From Scalesia atractyloides (taxonomy: Eukaryota; Streptophyta; Magnoliopsida; Asterales; Asteraceae), in assembly GCA_947069175.1 (NCBI GenBank), contig CAMTDV010000012.1, forward strand, positions 35,992,341 to 36,056,340: a stretch of 64,000 bases of DNA, in the 5' to 3' direction. Position 1 is the first letter of the stretch, and each line of letters starts with the position of its first letter. The notes beneath the pieces were generated by a model. It was given only the letters and a program-made list of their open reading frames with translations, did no database searches and was not told the origin of the DNA. The translations under genes and the position numbers were made by a program. Positions 47,316-59,215 of the stretch are shown here, in pieces.

Positions 47316-47801
47316 TTAGGGTTCTTGTTGATCCTCTTGCTCTTGCAACTCCTGCTGCTTCTGCTTAGGCCTTTTCCTCTTCTTCTCATAGCTAATCCCT
47401 CTTGACCTGGCCTGAAAGTCACGAACTTCCCTCAAAAACCGCCTCACTTCGGGCGCCCCGAACGGGTTAATCTCCGGGTTGCCCCCATGCTCATCATACG
47501 CCGCCCGTAGCCGTCCGACAAGCGCGTCGAGGCTACCCCACGCCTGTCGGAAGGGACAAGGGCAAGCTGTAGGTGGGTTCGGTACTCCAAAATAAGGACA
47601 TGTTTGGATGTGGATTTTGGTCTTTCCAAACTGGTCAAGATAGTGCAAAAACTCAAGCACATGACTAGGGTTAAAGGCTGGGAATGAAAGGGGTGGCTTG
47701 TTGTTCCTTAGGTACTGCCCGAATGTGTCCCAATCACGACGCTTCTGGCTCTCGTATCGGCTTGGAGAAGACGAAGAAGATGAAGTGTTTGTAGAGTCCA
47801 T
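47316..47801 (-). CDS. LSH: ALOG-domain (LSH/DUF640) transcription regulator
   Basis: An intact single-exon ORF of 161 codons. A Ser/Thr-rich start (residues 1-14) precedes the ALOG domain at about 15-141: RYESQKRRDWDTFGQYL, VLEFLHYLDQFGKTKIH, the zinc-ribbon-like insert with His64, Cys68, Cys80 and Cys82, AWGSLDALVGRLRAAY, NPFGAPEVRRFLREVRD, and ARSRGISYEKKRKRP. A basic nuclear localisation signal KKRKRPK lies at 140-146 and a Gln/Glu-rich tail follows. Length and layout match family members such as LSH proteins and rice G1/TAW1, nuclear regulators of organ boundaries, meristem maturation and light responses. All conserved blocks are present, so it is probably functional. Which LSH paralogue it is cannot be decided here. 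It stands alone with no other host gene within 4 kb. Confidence 0.95.
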   Translation of the reverse strand: MDSTNTSSSSSSPSRYESQKRRDWDTFGQYLRNNKPPLSFPAFNPSHVLEFLHYLDQFGKTKIHIQTCPYFGVPNPPTACPCPFRQAWGSLDALVGRLRAAYDEHGGNPEINPFGAPEVRRFLREVRDFQARSRGISYEKKRKRPKQKQQELQEQEDQQEP

Positions 47802-48130
47802 TGATGGTAATTCACATAATCACATCATAGATCCATATGATCTAGTTTTATTATTGGGTTTTCTAGGGTTTTTTTTTACTATAGTGGGTTCTATTTCAAT
47901 CTTGCACAAATGATTCAACTAAATGGTTGCTAGACTAAGCCAAAAAGATGATTTTAGTTTGGTTACACAAAGGAATGATCATGAGTGGTAAAAATAGTTG
48001 TGTAGATGATGAGGAAAGAAGGGCATTTTGCAAGAAAGGGAAAGGTATTGCTGGCTGCTGGTAGAGAGAGAGAGAGAGAGCTATAAGTGGACGTGATGGA
48101 GTCTATCTATAAGTGGAAGTGATGCAAATG
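47802..48130 (-). promoter_or_regulatory. 5' leader and presumed proximal promoter of the ALOG gene
   Basis: Read toward the gene, a CT-rich microsatellite (rc of (AG)9 at 48063-48080) lies 262 bp upstream of the ATG. It is preceded by two copies of the word CACTTATAG (the + strand CTATAAGTGGA at 48081 and 48108). CT-rich tracts are frequent around plant transcription starts; TTATAG could act as a weak TATA element. The assignment is inference from position and composition. Confidence 0.4.
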
Positions 48131-49926
48131 AGTGGAGTAACAGTGACCCATTTTTACTCTGTCAGGACGTACTTTATTACCTTGGTTATTTTCTGTCTTC
48201 ATATTTTCAACACGGGTGTTTTTACATGATGTTTGTATGTTACACCAATTTTAGTGCCCTACTAATCAGTCGTTTAACTTTTAAATGAGCCTTCCACTTT
48301 GTGTAATTTCAGTTAAACAGATTTATAGCTATTTAAATGGATACTTAAACCACGATCTAGTAATGTAAACAGGTGTTTAGCCCATAGGTTCCACCTTTTA
48401 AGCACTTGTAACATCAAATCAACGTATAGTATCAGTTTATGTTGTATCTGTTTATTTCTTAAAATTTAATTACCGGTAAATAGTCAATTGTTCGAGCTAG
48501 AAAAATAGATGTTTGGTCCGTTAGAAGAGGGCCGGCACGGGATGAAGATTCTGGGAAGAAGAAGGACGATCGCATGGAGGGAGGGTGGGGTGAGATAGCG
48601 ACTCAATTGGGGGGGGGGGGGGGGCTTGATACCGTGTAAAAACTTACCACCAATTATGGTATGAAATTATACTTATATGAACAAAGTTACAATACAAATA
48701 TAAGTATTTACATAAAGTTCACAAAACTATTTAGGTAGGTTTAACATAACGTAATTCTTAGAAAGCGTTTTTTCATGTGTTCTCTCACATCTAAAACAAT
48801 TTCTATAATATTCCTTTACTAAAAATGAATACAATGGCTATTGTCTCAATCCATTCTCAGACTATTCCTTTCCAAAAAATGTTTATTATCCTTTTCTTTA
48901 ATGGCTAAAAACACACCTTATAATTCTACTTTAAAATCATTACCACTGAACTCGAATTCTCTAGATCCTAAGAAGAGACAACATTTTACACAGCGATATT
49001 GATAGGCCAAAATCCCTTTGTTACGTATATATTGCCTATATGTTCAATATAAATACTTGTCATAAACATCAATAATCTTTATAATTGTATTTTCTTAAAC
49101 AGCATTCAGTTTTTTTATTCCAAACACAACAATGCTAAAGAAACTCTAGATTACAAGTGGCCAATAATGCAAGAGGAAGGGTAACGTCAACTGGATTATT
49201 CAACAGAACATAATAACTTGTCGAAAGGCAATTTATCACATCTACTAATAATAACTCCAATAAAACAAAAAGTTTTACCGCTGGCCGAATCATTCAAATT
49301 TCTAGAAAAGCACCGACATATGATCAATTGAGTAAGAATGACAACCCTTTTTCACACCAATATTGCGAACAACATAAGATTTTCGGTAAAATAATCAGTC
49401 GATGACATGAGTTCTACGTTAAGGAGTTTTTATATAGAGATAACAGGCTAGTTTCACTCCTTATCTTCACAAGACCCTATATGATCACATGCGCAACCCG
49501 AGGTTATATATAACATTACATTGGTGTTTTATATTTCACCTATCAAAATATCTTTAATGTGAATATTAAGTTGTGTAGACATTTGTATAATACAGTTTTT
49601 AAGAAATAATAAGTTAACATACGATATGGTTCTATTACCTTCTTAATAACACAACATATATGGTTCCCTTGGTGCATATGGTACGACTGCAATCTAAAAC
49701 AATATTTTTATCCTATTCTAAATAGTACCATGCTTATTTCTTACAACCCAGTTTCATATCAATTCAAAAGAAAAAAAAGAAGGTTGCTGGCACTAGATCT
49801 GTAAACATTAAACTTTACATTCTGTTAAAGCTTGTGACCATCATCGTATATCAATTAAAGACAAATTGATCATTTAATGAGATAATTAATAATTAATTAT
49901 TTATTGTGTGTGTATATATATATATT
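48131..49926. other. Upstream intergenic region of the ALOG gene
   Basis: AT-rich, no coding signal. It includes a run of 16 G at 48609-48624 next to a purine-rich patch (48525-48600), and a (TA)n tract at 49912-49926. Distal regulatory elements of the ALOG gene may lie here, but none can be named. Confidence 0.4.
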
Positions 49927-50287
49927 ACGAGAACCATGAGAACGAATGAGAAAACCAATCAAAACCATTTTTTAATACAATTATCATTAAATTAAAATAC
50001 AACATCAAAAAAAGTAGTTACAACATCAAATAATTCATTTCTTCTCTCAAAATCACTCTTAATAGATTTTTTACACATGTGTAAATATAACAAATTTACA
50101 CATGTGTAATGACAAACTTACACATGTGTAAATAATCTTTATTTCCGAATTCACATAAATCTAAATGTGTAAATTAAATTTATAGAATTGTATCGAATAA
50201 TAATAACAAGTGTAAAAATAAAATTTGAATTTTACTTGTTTTTGACCAAGTTTTAGTGGTTTTTTCATTCGTTCTCACGTTCTCGCG
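49927..50287. mobile_element. MITE with about 37-bp TIRs and ACACATGTGT palindromes
   Basis: Left end CGAGAACCATGAGAACGAAT and right end (reverse complement) CGAGAACGTGAGAACGAAT pair as terminal inverted repeats that continue to about 37 bp. The interior carries three ACACATGTGT palindromes. Flanking 9-mers TATATATTA and CGATATTTA agree at 6 of 9 positions, so a Mutator-type 9-bp duplication is possible but unproven. Confidence 0.65.
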
Positions 50288-50319
50288 ATATTTAGTTTCT
50301 CATTTAAACCCTCCCCATT

Positions 50320-50587
50320 GCGAGAACCGTGAGAATGAAAGAGAAAACCAATCAAAATCATTTTTTAATACAATCATCATTTTAATTAAAATACAACATC
50401 AAAAAAAGAAATTACAACATCAAATAATTCATTTCTCCTCTCAAAATCACTCTTATTAGATTTTTTACACACGTGTATGTATAACAAATTTACACATGTG
50501 TAAATGGCAAACTTACACGTGTGTAAGTTTTCTTTATTTCCCAGTTCACGTAAATTTAAATGTTTAAATTAAATATATAGAATTGTA
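50320..50587. mobile_element. Second copy of the same MITE, cut by a Gypsy insertion
   Basis: Starts GCGAGAACCGTGAGAATGAA and follows the first copy base by base, including ACACGTGTRTG/ACACATGTGT palindromes, up to AGAATTGTA at 50587. At that point the Gypsy LTR begins. The remainder of the MITE (TCGAATAATAAT in the first copy) should lie beyond the right edge of the window. Confidence 0.75.
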
Positions 50588-53500
50588 TGTGACAATTGGC
50601 AAAATTCTTGTAATTCTGTACAACTTGAACAACTATAACATTATCTGTTTATCGCAAAACTTGACTAAATTATAATTTTAAGTCTTAATAGTCTAGGAAT
50701 TTAACCGAAATCATAGCTTGATATGATAATAGATACGTCACAATCACGAATATATAAATCATATCCTTGACGGATGACAAAGACACGAACACGAAATAAA
50801 TATAGTTCTAATTACGGTACAGTCTGATACTACAGAATAAAGAAATAAGATATGTCTGTATTGATATACCATAAAAATTTTATTTAAAATACCAAATTGT
50901 CCAAGTCTACAGCAAAATACAACAATTTTGCAGCAAAAATGCAGCATTCCAAAGCACAAAACAGCAAATGTCCGAAAATCCAAAAAATAAATATTTTAGC
51001 TCAAGAATAATAATAGGTGTTAGAAATAGTATAAAACCCATATATAAATCTTATTATTTAAAGCTATATGGTTTGTTCAGTAAAATCTGACAACAAAGCC
51101 TGGTACCGGAACTGAACTCAAAATGACAAATTTATTAGTCTGAAGAGCTAGATTAATTAACGGGACAATAAATATTGTACTAGAACCAATGTGTAAATAA
51201 AATTTATAAGCTACACAATATATCAGTATTTTACCCGGTACAAGACCCAAACTAACTTTATCAACCGAACAACAAAACAATAAGACTATTGAGTTATTTT
51301 GGCATATTATAACATCACTTTAAAGTATTGGGGCATTAGTTTTTACAAAAAACTTATATATAAAATTATTAAAGTTTATAAAAGTTTATAAAAGTTACAA
51401 ATTATTTATAAAAAAATAAAATAAAACCAACCCCCGACCCACCCCACACCCCTCACGGCTATATGGGGCAATTCCCCATGCCACTAATCTTTGTTTAATG
51501 TGTTGGCAAGTTTATAAGAATTGGTTTAAGTTGTGTTAATTGAGAGGTGTAAGAACTTGATCAAATCACAAAATCAACACTTACCTTCATTTCCTTTCAT
51601 TTTCACAACACTAAAACTCAAAAACACTCCTTCCTTTTCCCCCTTGAAATCGGCCAAGCATCATCATCATCACCTTCAATTTTTAAAAACCAAACACTAG
51701 AATTTCAAGCTTGCTTGAAGACCTAAAGATGATCTAAATAGTTTACAAAGATTAGGTGCTCACTTTGGAGGCTTGGAACTCTTGTTCAACCCATTTTCTT
51801 CATCTTTTAGATAATCCCTAGCCTTGTGATAGTAGTAAGATCTTTAAAATTCATCTTATACTTTATATTTCATAAAAATAAACAAGATCATCTTGATATA
51901 TATTTAAAAACCCACTTGAAAAACACTAATAAAACTATAATCACTAACATAATTATGTGGTTTTCTTATGATTATGAATGATCTTGAATTTATCATAAAT
52001 TAGTAAACTTGAATCTTGCAATTTTATGAATAAAAAGATAATCTAAACACATGCATGTTTAGATTAGCAAGATTCATCAACAAAAATAGTCATGAACATG
52101 ATTTCATATTTTAAAGATGATCATACATGTATTAAATAATTAAATAAAAGTTATGATTTAGAAATTTTGTTTAACAATGATAATAAAGTTTCTATTTTAA
52201 GAAAGTTTAAAACTATAATAAGTTAATGAAATTTTTGTTAATACTTTTGTATAATATATGTGATTGATGATGCTTTGAGTTATAAAACTTATTTAAACAT
52301 GTTTATATAAACATGGGAAAACTTACATTTTAAAGGAAACTGTGGCAAAATTTTTATAAAATAATATTGATAAGATATGATTAAACTAAAGATCTTGTGA
52401 TTTAAAAGTAATTAGGAACTTTAATCATGTTTAAGTAAAGGTTTGGATGAAAAAGTTAAGAATATAATTACTTATGTTTACTTAAACTAAAAAGGAGAAA
52501 TATATATATATATATTTTATAAATATATATTTTGAAATCACCTAAACTAAAAAAGAGAAATATATATATTTTTGATAAAATACATATTTTGAAATCACCT
52601 AATATGTATACATGTATTTTTGCATAAAAATCTATATTTTGATAATGTTGAATCAAAAACAAAAATATATAAATGTTCAACTTTTGATAAAATAATATAT
52701 CGGACAATTCGGACAACTTGGACAATTCGAACAAAATAAAGTATATGGTATAAACGAAACAAATGTCAAAGACGAAACGAATAAAATAGTCGACGTGAAC
52801 TTAACAGTCAAAACGAACAAATCAATCGTTACACTTTATATTTACTAGGGTTTATAAAATTTAACTTATAAGTAACAGTTTTTACAAATAAATTTTATAA
52901 GTTATAAACTTTTACTAGTAAGTATTTTAAAAACTTGGATTAAGCCCAACTAAACAAGTATTAGACTAAGCCCATTTTTAAAAAAATTATATTGGGCTAA
53001 AACTATTTTTAGAAAAATAATGGACATGCCCATTTATAAATTGGTTTGGATAAGGCTCACTTTTATAAAATTAATTTTGGGCTAAGCCCACTTTTATAAA
53101 TTTACAAACGCTAGGCTTACTTGTATAAAAATCAAACTTTGGGCTAAGCCCACTTTTATAAAAATTACATGGGCTAAGCCCACTTATATAAGAGTTAACT
53201 TTGGGCCAAGCCCACTTTTATAAAGAAATAAATTGGGCTCATCCATTTCTATAACAACTAACGTTGGGCTAAGCCCACTTTTATAAAAACGAAAAATTGG
53301 GCTAATCCATTTCTATAAAATAATATGAGTTAGGCCCAATATTTCATTTTTAACTTGGGCTAGACCCACTTTTACAAACCAATTGGGCTTAACCCATTTT
53401 AAACAAAATTAGGTTGGGCTAGCCCACATACATGAAATGAACTTGGCTTGGCCCACATATATGAAACGAATTGGACTAGGCCCACACATAGTATGCAATT

Positions 53501-54579
53501 GGTAGGCCTATACTTACAAAAATATTGGGGTAGGCCCATAAGTAATGAATTTTTAGATCGAATTCTTACAATTAAATTATGGACTAGGCCCTTTACATGT
53601 AATCAATCTAGAAAATATATTTGAAAGAAATCTATATATGTATACCAACAAAGGAAAAACCAATAATTACAAGTATGAAATTCAAGATAAAATACTTGTA
53701 CGAAAAACGAACGAAAGCCTAAGTGTCTAATAGATTAGAACACTTGTAGGTCGAGAAACGAACAAAGTATCAAGAATCGAATAGAGATTTGCACTGAACG
53801 CAAATCAGTGAGTTCATGTTTCCCTTTTTATTTTAACGTTTTTATGTTTTTAAACGTGCGGGGATGTATGCATGTTACATATAGTATAGCTGGGAAAATT
53901 AAAAAATTTAGATCACATGTGAATAAGGCTCAAGCATTGGGACCATTAATGAATACAAGTACGAGGAACAAGGGAATAGATCTATTGGGTTTGGAGAGCC
54001 CCACTCTATTACGACAATAATAACATATCGTATTAGAGTGCTTTTGTGTCTAAAACAAGTGTCTCGGACACAATAAATCGTCGAGGGATGGTTGCCACCT
54101 TATTCGGCATACAGATTAGTGTCCTTGCAACACACTAATGATCTTACAAGTTTCATTAAGCTATATTAAGCGAATTTATTATTTCAAATGTTTTTGATGA
54201 TTCATTTGATACGAAAATTTATAACATGAATTCACTAGCTTTGTTGACGTTGTTTTTAAAATTAACATGTATTATAGGAAACTAGTGGATGGCCTCCGGG
54301 TAAAATCTTGTTCCTATGTTGTGAAGTCAAGACGTTATAATTCATCCAGACTTTTATTGTTATGTTTTATAAACTTATGTTAAATTTTAAGTAATGTTGT
54401 TAAACTTGTGGTATGTTTTAAAAACAAAGGTTTGTATGTGAATTATGGTTAAATAAAAAGTATGGATGGGTATTTTGTAATGTATTACGATTGTCGTTTA
54501 CTTGGTTGAATGCAACGATTGTCGCTCTGGCCATACCTCACGACACGCTTCCGCTACATCGAAAAATCGGGGTGTGACA
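50588..54579 (+). repeat. 5' LTR of the Gypsy element (3992 bp)
   Basis: Begins TGTGACAATTGGC and ends GGGGTGTGACA. It contains a cluster of CGGACAATT/TGGACAATT words (52699-52735), a palindrome array (52925-53590), and small spurious ORFs. It is the same family as the solo LTR at 4319-8033. Confidence 0.9.
52925..53590. repeat. Array of GGGCTAAGCCCACTTTTATA units in the 5' LTR
   Basis: Roughly twenty variants of GGGCTAAGCCC plus ACTTTTATAAA recur with a period of 25-60 bp. The core is near-palindromic. It matches arrays at 5310-5640 (reverse strand) and 63620-64000. Confidence 0.9.
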
Positions 54580-54583
54580 GACC

Positions 54584-54595
54584 TCGTATCAGAGC
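54584..54595 (+). other. Primer binding site (tRNA-iMet type)
   Basis: TCGTATCAGAGC differs by one base from TGGTATCAGAGC, the complement of the 3' end of plant initiator tRNA-Met. It lies four bases after the LTR end, as expected. Confidence 0.85.
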
Positions 54596-54825
54596 TTCAA
54601 TTGTAGTGAACTAAGATTCTTTCGAGTCTGGTCTGCAATTTCAAAATGGTTTTAAATTGTTTAGAAATTGTAACAAGAGTTTTTCTCCACGACATGTATA
54701 CGAAGGTCCACTAGTACTAAACGATAAATAAAACAATAATGCAATCGACATTATACGAGATAGTCTTTGAGGATTTGACACGATAACAGTAAGATGAATC
54801 TGAATGATACATGATATGACGTGCA

Positions 54826-56234
54826 ATGAAACTGAAATATAATTGCCAAAAATTTTATTATAAGTTGTTCACATATATGAGTTGTACAATTATTTTGCCA
54901 GGACCAGGTCTTCAGACTTTGACACTAATTCCACGGGATATGCTTCAACGCCGATTATATACCGTTAGATATCCTGCTCCACCTGTTATCATCATCATCT
55001 CCGATGAGGAGCTTTTGGATGATGAGTGGATGAACATCGATTTTCAGCCTTTTGCCTTACCTGAGCCTGATCATACGGATATTCCTTAGAGGATGATGTA
55101 TTGCTTGTACCTCATTTTCATGAGATGGTCATATTCGGTCACCCTGAGGGTGAACATGTCGTTGCTTATATTCGCCATACCACTTAATGTGGTAGATCCA
55201 TTTGATGGTATTGTCGATGAGGACGGACACATCGTACCTCCTATTGTTGATGTTGAGGATGATGTTATTCCAGTCATACATGTCGAGCATGTTGACTACG
55301 ACCTCGGCATTTGTGAGGACTTTGACATTGTTATCTTAGAGGTGGCCCAGCCAGAGGTCACAGTAGTTGACATTACATCGTCTACACCTTCCACACCTCT
55401 GACTTTATCACCTATGCCTTCACCAGATACCACTTTACCACCATCTTCTGATATCTTACCTACACATGTTAATACCATTTTACCAGACACATTCTACACC
55501 GATCATTTATCTGAGTCTGCACCACCATTGCATCCTTTAGGGGATATCACACACCACACTGATCACCTGATACATCACCCTTCTGTTGGACCATCCCATT
55601 ATAATCTTGGTAGTACTTCTCAATTTTTTGATCATGTATCTCCTTATCCTTTTGCTTGATCTGTTTCTACTATTGTTACACTGACATTCAGTTCTTAACC
55701 AGACCCGTTTGCTGCAGGGCAGTCACATGTTCCATACTGTCAGTCTATGACTGAGTATCCTCCTTTTATTTTGATCCCAACTTCCAGAGATCTATCCCAT
55801 TCCCCACCTCATATGCATAGTACTGTCACATACCCTTCACCTTACTTTACTTTTTCACATGACCAGCCACCGCTGGGCATGAGCCCATCCGACCCGTATC
55901 ACCCGAACCGTTTGCCACTCACCACCACCGGGTACAGACTCACTCCACCGAGATACAACTCGGTATTTTGTTTCGACGATTTCATGAGCTTAATGCTCAA
56001 CTTTCTGCTATTCGAGCATCTCAGAGTGCTCCATCATCATCATCATCATCATCCCAGCCACCACTACCCACATCATCACCTCCACCACCACCATCCCCAT
56101 TAGTACCATCACTTACATCATCCCATGCCACCTCTTCATCACTCGAGAGGCGCATTAGTGCCATCGAGGAGGAGATGGCGTACTTCCGCGGTGTGATCAA
56201 CGCATCTGCACCCCCACCCCCACCGTCAGTCTAG
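54826..56234 (+). pseudogene. Pro/Ser/Thr- and acidic-rich leader ORF of the Gypsy element
   Basis: Successive frames read MLQRRLYTVRYPAPPV, SDEELLDDEWMNIDF, HIVPPIVDVEDD, long Thr/Pro/Ser stretches (55370-55660), and finally ELNAQLSAIRASQ, a Ser/Pro run and SLERRISAIEEEMAYF before TAG at 56232. In-frame stop at 55087 and slips near 55090 and 55190 break it. The last part is typical of the region ahead of gag in Asteraceae chromoviruses. No enzymatic function is indicated. Confidence 0.6.
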
Positions 56235-56659
56235 TTTGGTATGTAATTAGGTTTTGGAGGTAGAACCCGTATCAGGTTCGTTGAAGATTGAAGGATTTTG
56301 AAGATATATATAAGTTAACTTGAAGACTCTAAAGAAACGATGCGAAGAAAATATCTACTTTTGTTTATATATTGTATATAACTTGTATGTCGGAGCGATG
56401 AAGCTGCGAATTATATTTTTATACTTTGCAAAAATGATGTAACAAGTTGACAGTATATATATTTGAAGTTGATTATCCTTCTTTTATCATGCATTGTTGA
56501 TTATTCATTATGTCTATGTCATGAAGATATTTGTATGGATAACTCACGTGAGAGATGATTCGATTTATTTCTCCTATATATATATTATATTACCATATAT
56601 TTTATTCTACTTAATCCATGAATAACAATATTTATCTGAAATATTTGTATAATTTCTTC

Positions 56660-57545
56660 TATATGATTTTACATATGAAGATCATGTCACCAAGAAGAAG
56701 GAGCATAATCAACTCCAAACTCCCCTACCCACTTCTCAAGCTGAGCTTGATGCTTTGTTAAATCAACGCATTGCGGATACGATTGCTCAACATGAAGCAA
56801 ATCGTACAAATTTAAGAAATGAAGATATGGCTCAAGCCCCACCAATAACAACAAATCCTACGAATGGTTGGTTACTCATAACCTTACAAGAAATTTTCAT
56901 TAATATTTTATTTGTAAAATAAATATTTCTTACAATTTCGAGAACCAACATTTCAGGATGCACATATAAGCAATTTTTAGATTGCAAACCATTGAACTTT
57001 GACGGCACAGGCGGAGTGGTAACATTTGTTCGATGGACCGAAAAGACGGATTCCGTAATCCGCATGAGTAACTGTTCCCCTAACCAGACTGTATTGTATG
57101 TTTCTGGATTGTTCATTGATGAAGCTTTATCATGGTGGAATCTGCAAGTACAAACGTTAGGAGATGAAGCAGCATACGCTATCACTCGGGAAAGATTGAA
57201 GGAAATGATGCGTGAGAAGTATTGTTCAAGGGCCGAACTACAAAAGTTGGAAACAAAGTTTGGAATATAGCGATGGTTGGATCTGACATCTATGGCTATA
57301 CTCAGCGATTTCACGATCTCTCACGAGTTATTCCATATATGGTAACCCCCGAATTCAAATGTATTGAACGATACATTTGGGGATTAGCTCCGGAAATCAG
57401 AAGTATGGTTACTTTGTCACATCCAACAACCATCACCGAGGCAATCACGATTGCAGTAAGCCTTACCGAAGAAGTGGTAAGAATGAATAGTTTTCGAGAA
57501 AGAATGCGGAGATGCCCAAAGAGAATCAACTTCACAGGGGAATAA
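56660..57545 (+). pseudogene. Gypsy gag with a 90-bp intron-like insertion
   Basis: The first block (QAELDALLNQRIADTIAQ, about 56735-56790) runs to TNPTN at 56865. Bases 56867-56956 begin GTTGGT and end TTTCAG; removing them joins AAT-G to GA-TGC in frame and gives NG-CTYKQFLDCKPLNF. The retrotransposon gag domain follows: DEALSWWNLQVQTLG (57118), YAITRERLKEMMREKYC, and after a frameshift near 57240 YTQRFHDLSRVIPYMV and RYIWGLAPEIRSMV. A stop is at 57543. Gag forms the virus-like particle. The intron reading is supported only by splice borders and frame. Confidence 0.75.
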
Positions 57546-57608
57546 GAGAAATTTTACTCACTTCAAGAAAGGTTCCCGACCGAGTAACAAGAAGAAGGAA
57601 ACCCCCCA

Positions 57609-58250
57609 GCAAAAAGGGATAAAGCATTCGTGGCGACAACAGAGACAGAACCAAGAGGTTATACAGGAAATCCACCTAAGTGCAACAAGTGCAATTATCA
57701 TCTTTATGGTGGATGCCGAACCACCAAATGTGATAAGTATGGGAAATTGGGACACCGCACCGAAAATTGCTGGAGTAATAACAAAGCAAACATGAATGAA
57801 GGCAAGAAAGAAGGAGGCTATGGAAATGGAAACGACCGAGGAAGAAATCAAAGTTGCTATGGTTGCGGTGAATTGCGCCACTTTAGAAAGAATTGCCCAA
57901 AGGAGAACAACGGCCACGAGCGAGCCTTTGTAATAGGAGCTCACGAGGCACGTCAGGATCCAAATGTGATCATTGGTACGTTCCCTGTCAATAATCACTT
58001 TGCATCTATTTTATTTGATACTGGCGCAAATTTTAGTTTCATATCTTTAGAGATTAAAGATATACTTGAACTAACTTCAAATAAATTAGATATTCCATTC
58101 ACTATAGAACTAGCAAATGGAAAGATAATTGAATCTGATGAGATTATTAAAGGATGTTCTTTAGAGTTAGGTGGACAAAAATTCAACATCGATTTATTAC
58201 CCATCCAGTTTGGTAGTTTTGTGTTGTACTCAGTATGGATTGGTTATCCA
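57609..58250 (+). pseudogene. Gypsy zinc knuckles and aspartic protease
   Basis: Two zinc knuckles are visible: CDKYGKLGHRTENC (second Cys replaced by Tyr) and CYGCGELRHFRKNC with all four ligands. The retropepsin follows, with FDTGANFSFISLEI (catalytic Asp at 58018) and IKGCSLELGG. The frame slips near 58225, just before the usual GMDWL-like motif. The protease would cleave the polyprotein. Confidence 0.8.
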
Positions 58251-58362
58251 ATAACCAAGCCGAATTCGTGTGTTGCGACAAAATTATTCGTATTCCTCTT
58301 CCTAATAATGAAACACTTCTTACACATGGAGAGAAGAGCGAAACACCATTACGAATTATTTC

Positions 58363-59215
58363 TTGTATGAAAACCCAAAAGTGTTTGTGAAAAGGATGTA
58401 TAGCATTCTTAGCACACTTGTTGACAAGAAATCCAAGGAGCCAAAACTTGAGGAGATCCCTGTTGTTAAAGAATTCCCTAAAGTCTTCCCAGAAGACTTG
58501 CAAGGAATACCACCACAACGACAAGTCGAATTTCATATAGACTTTATTCTAGAAGCGGCACCTATAGCGAAATCCCCTTACCGATTAGCCCCTTTGGAAA
58601 TACAAGAGTTGTCCACACAACTTCAAGAATTGTTAGACAAAGGATTTATTAGACCAAACTTCTCACCTTGGGGAGCTCCAGTTCTATTCGTAAGGAAGAA
58701 AGATAGAAGCTTTAGAATGTGCATAGATTATCGAGAATTGAACAAACTCACGATCAAGAATCGGTATCCATTACCGAGGATCGATGATCTGTTCGATGAA
58801 CTTCAAGGATCAAGTTTTTACTCGAAGATTAACTTAAGGTCAGGATACCATAAGCTTAGAGTGCAGGAAGAAAGTATTTCAAAGATAATATTCTAAAACC
58901 CATTATGGTCACTACGAGTTCCTTGTTATGTCATTTGGTCTAACAAATGCACTGGCGGTGTTTATGGACTTAATGAACCGTGTGTGCAAACCTTACCTTG
59001 ATAAATTCGTGATAGTATTCATTAATGACATATTGATATATTCACGAAATAAGAAGGACCACGAACATCATCTTAGGACCATTCTTGAATTGTTAAAGAA
59101 GGTGAAACTGTATGCAAAATTCTCTAAGTGCGAATTTTGGCTTCGTGAAGTCCAATTTCTTGGACATGTATTCAACGAAAGGCATACATGTCGATCCATC
59201 AAAAATATAAACTAT
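58363..59215 (+). pseudogene. Gypsy reverse transcriptase, active-site Asp mutated
   Basis: Blocks in order: EFPKVFPEDLQGIPP, VEFHIDFILEAAPIAKSPYR, LLDKGFIRPNFSPWGAPVLF, RMCIDYRELNKLTIKNRYPL, RIDDLFDELQGSSFYSKINL (58384-58860). After a frameshift near 58895 come YEFLVMSFGLTNA, VFINDILIYSRN (59015-59050) and KCEFWLREVQFLGHVF. The catalytic pair normally Asp-Asp reads Asn-Asp at 59024-59029, so polymerase activity would be lost even without the frameshifts. Confidence 0.85.

Noticed and set aside
52468..52734. 88-residue Ile/Tyr-rich reverse-strand ORF
   Set aside because: AT-rich LTR sequence with no conservation in the sister LTR.
55747..56103. 118-residue His-rich ORF
   Set aside because: Overlaps the better-supported Ser/Pro-rich frame at 55968-56234; poly-His comes from reading CAT repeats out of frame.
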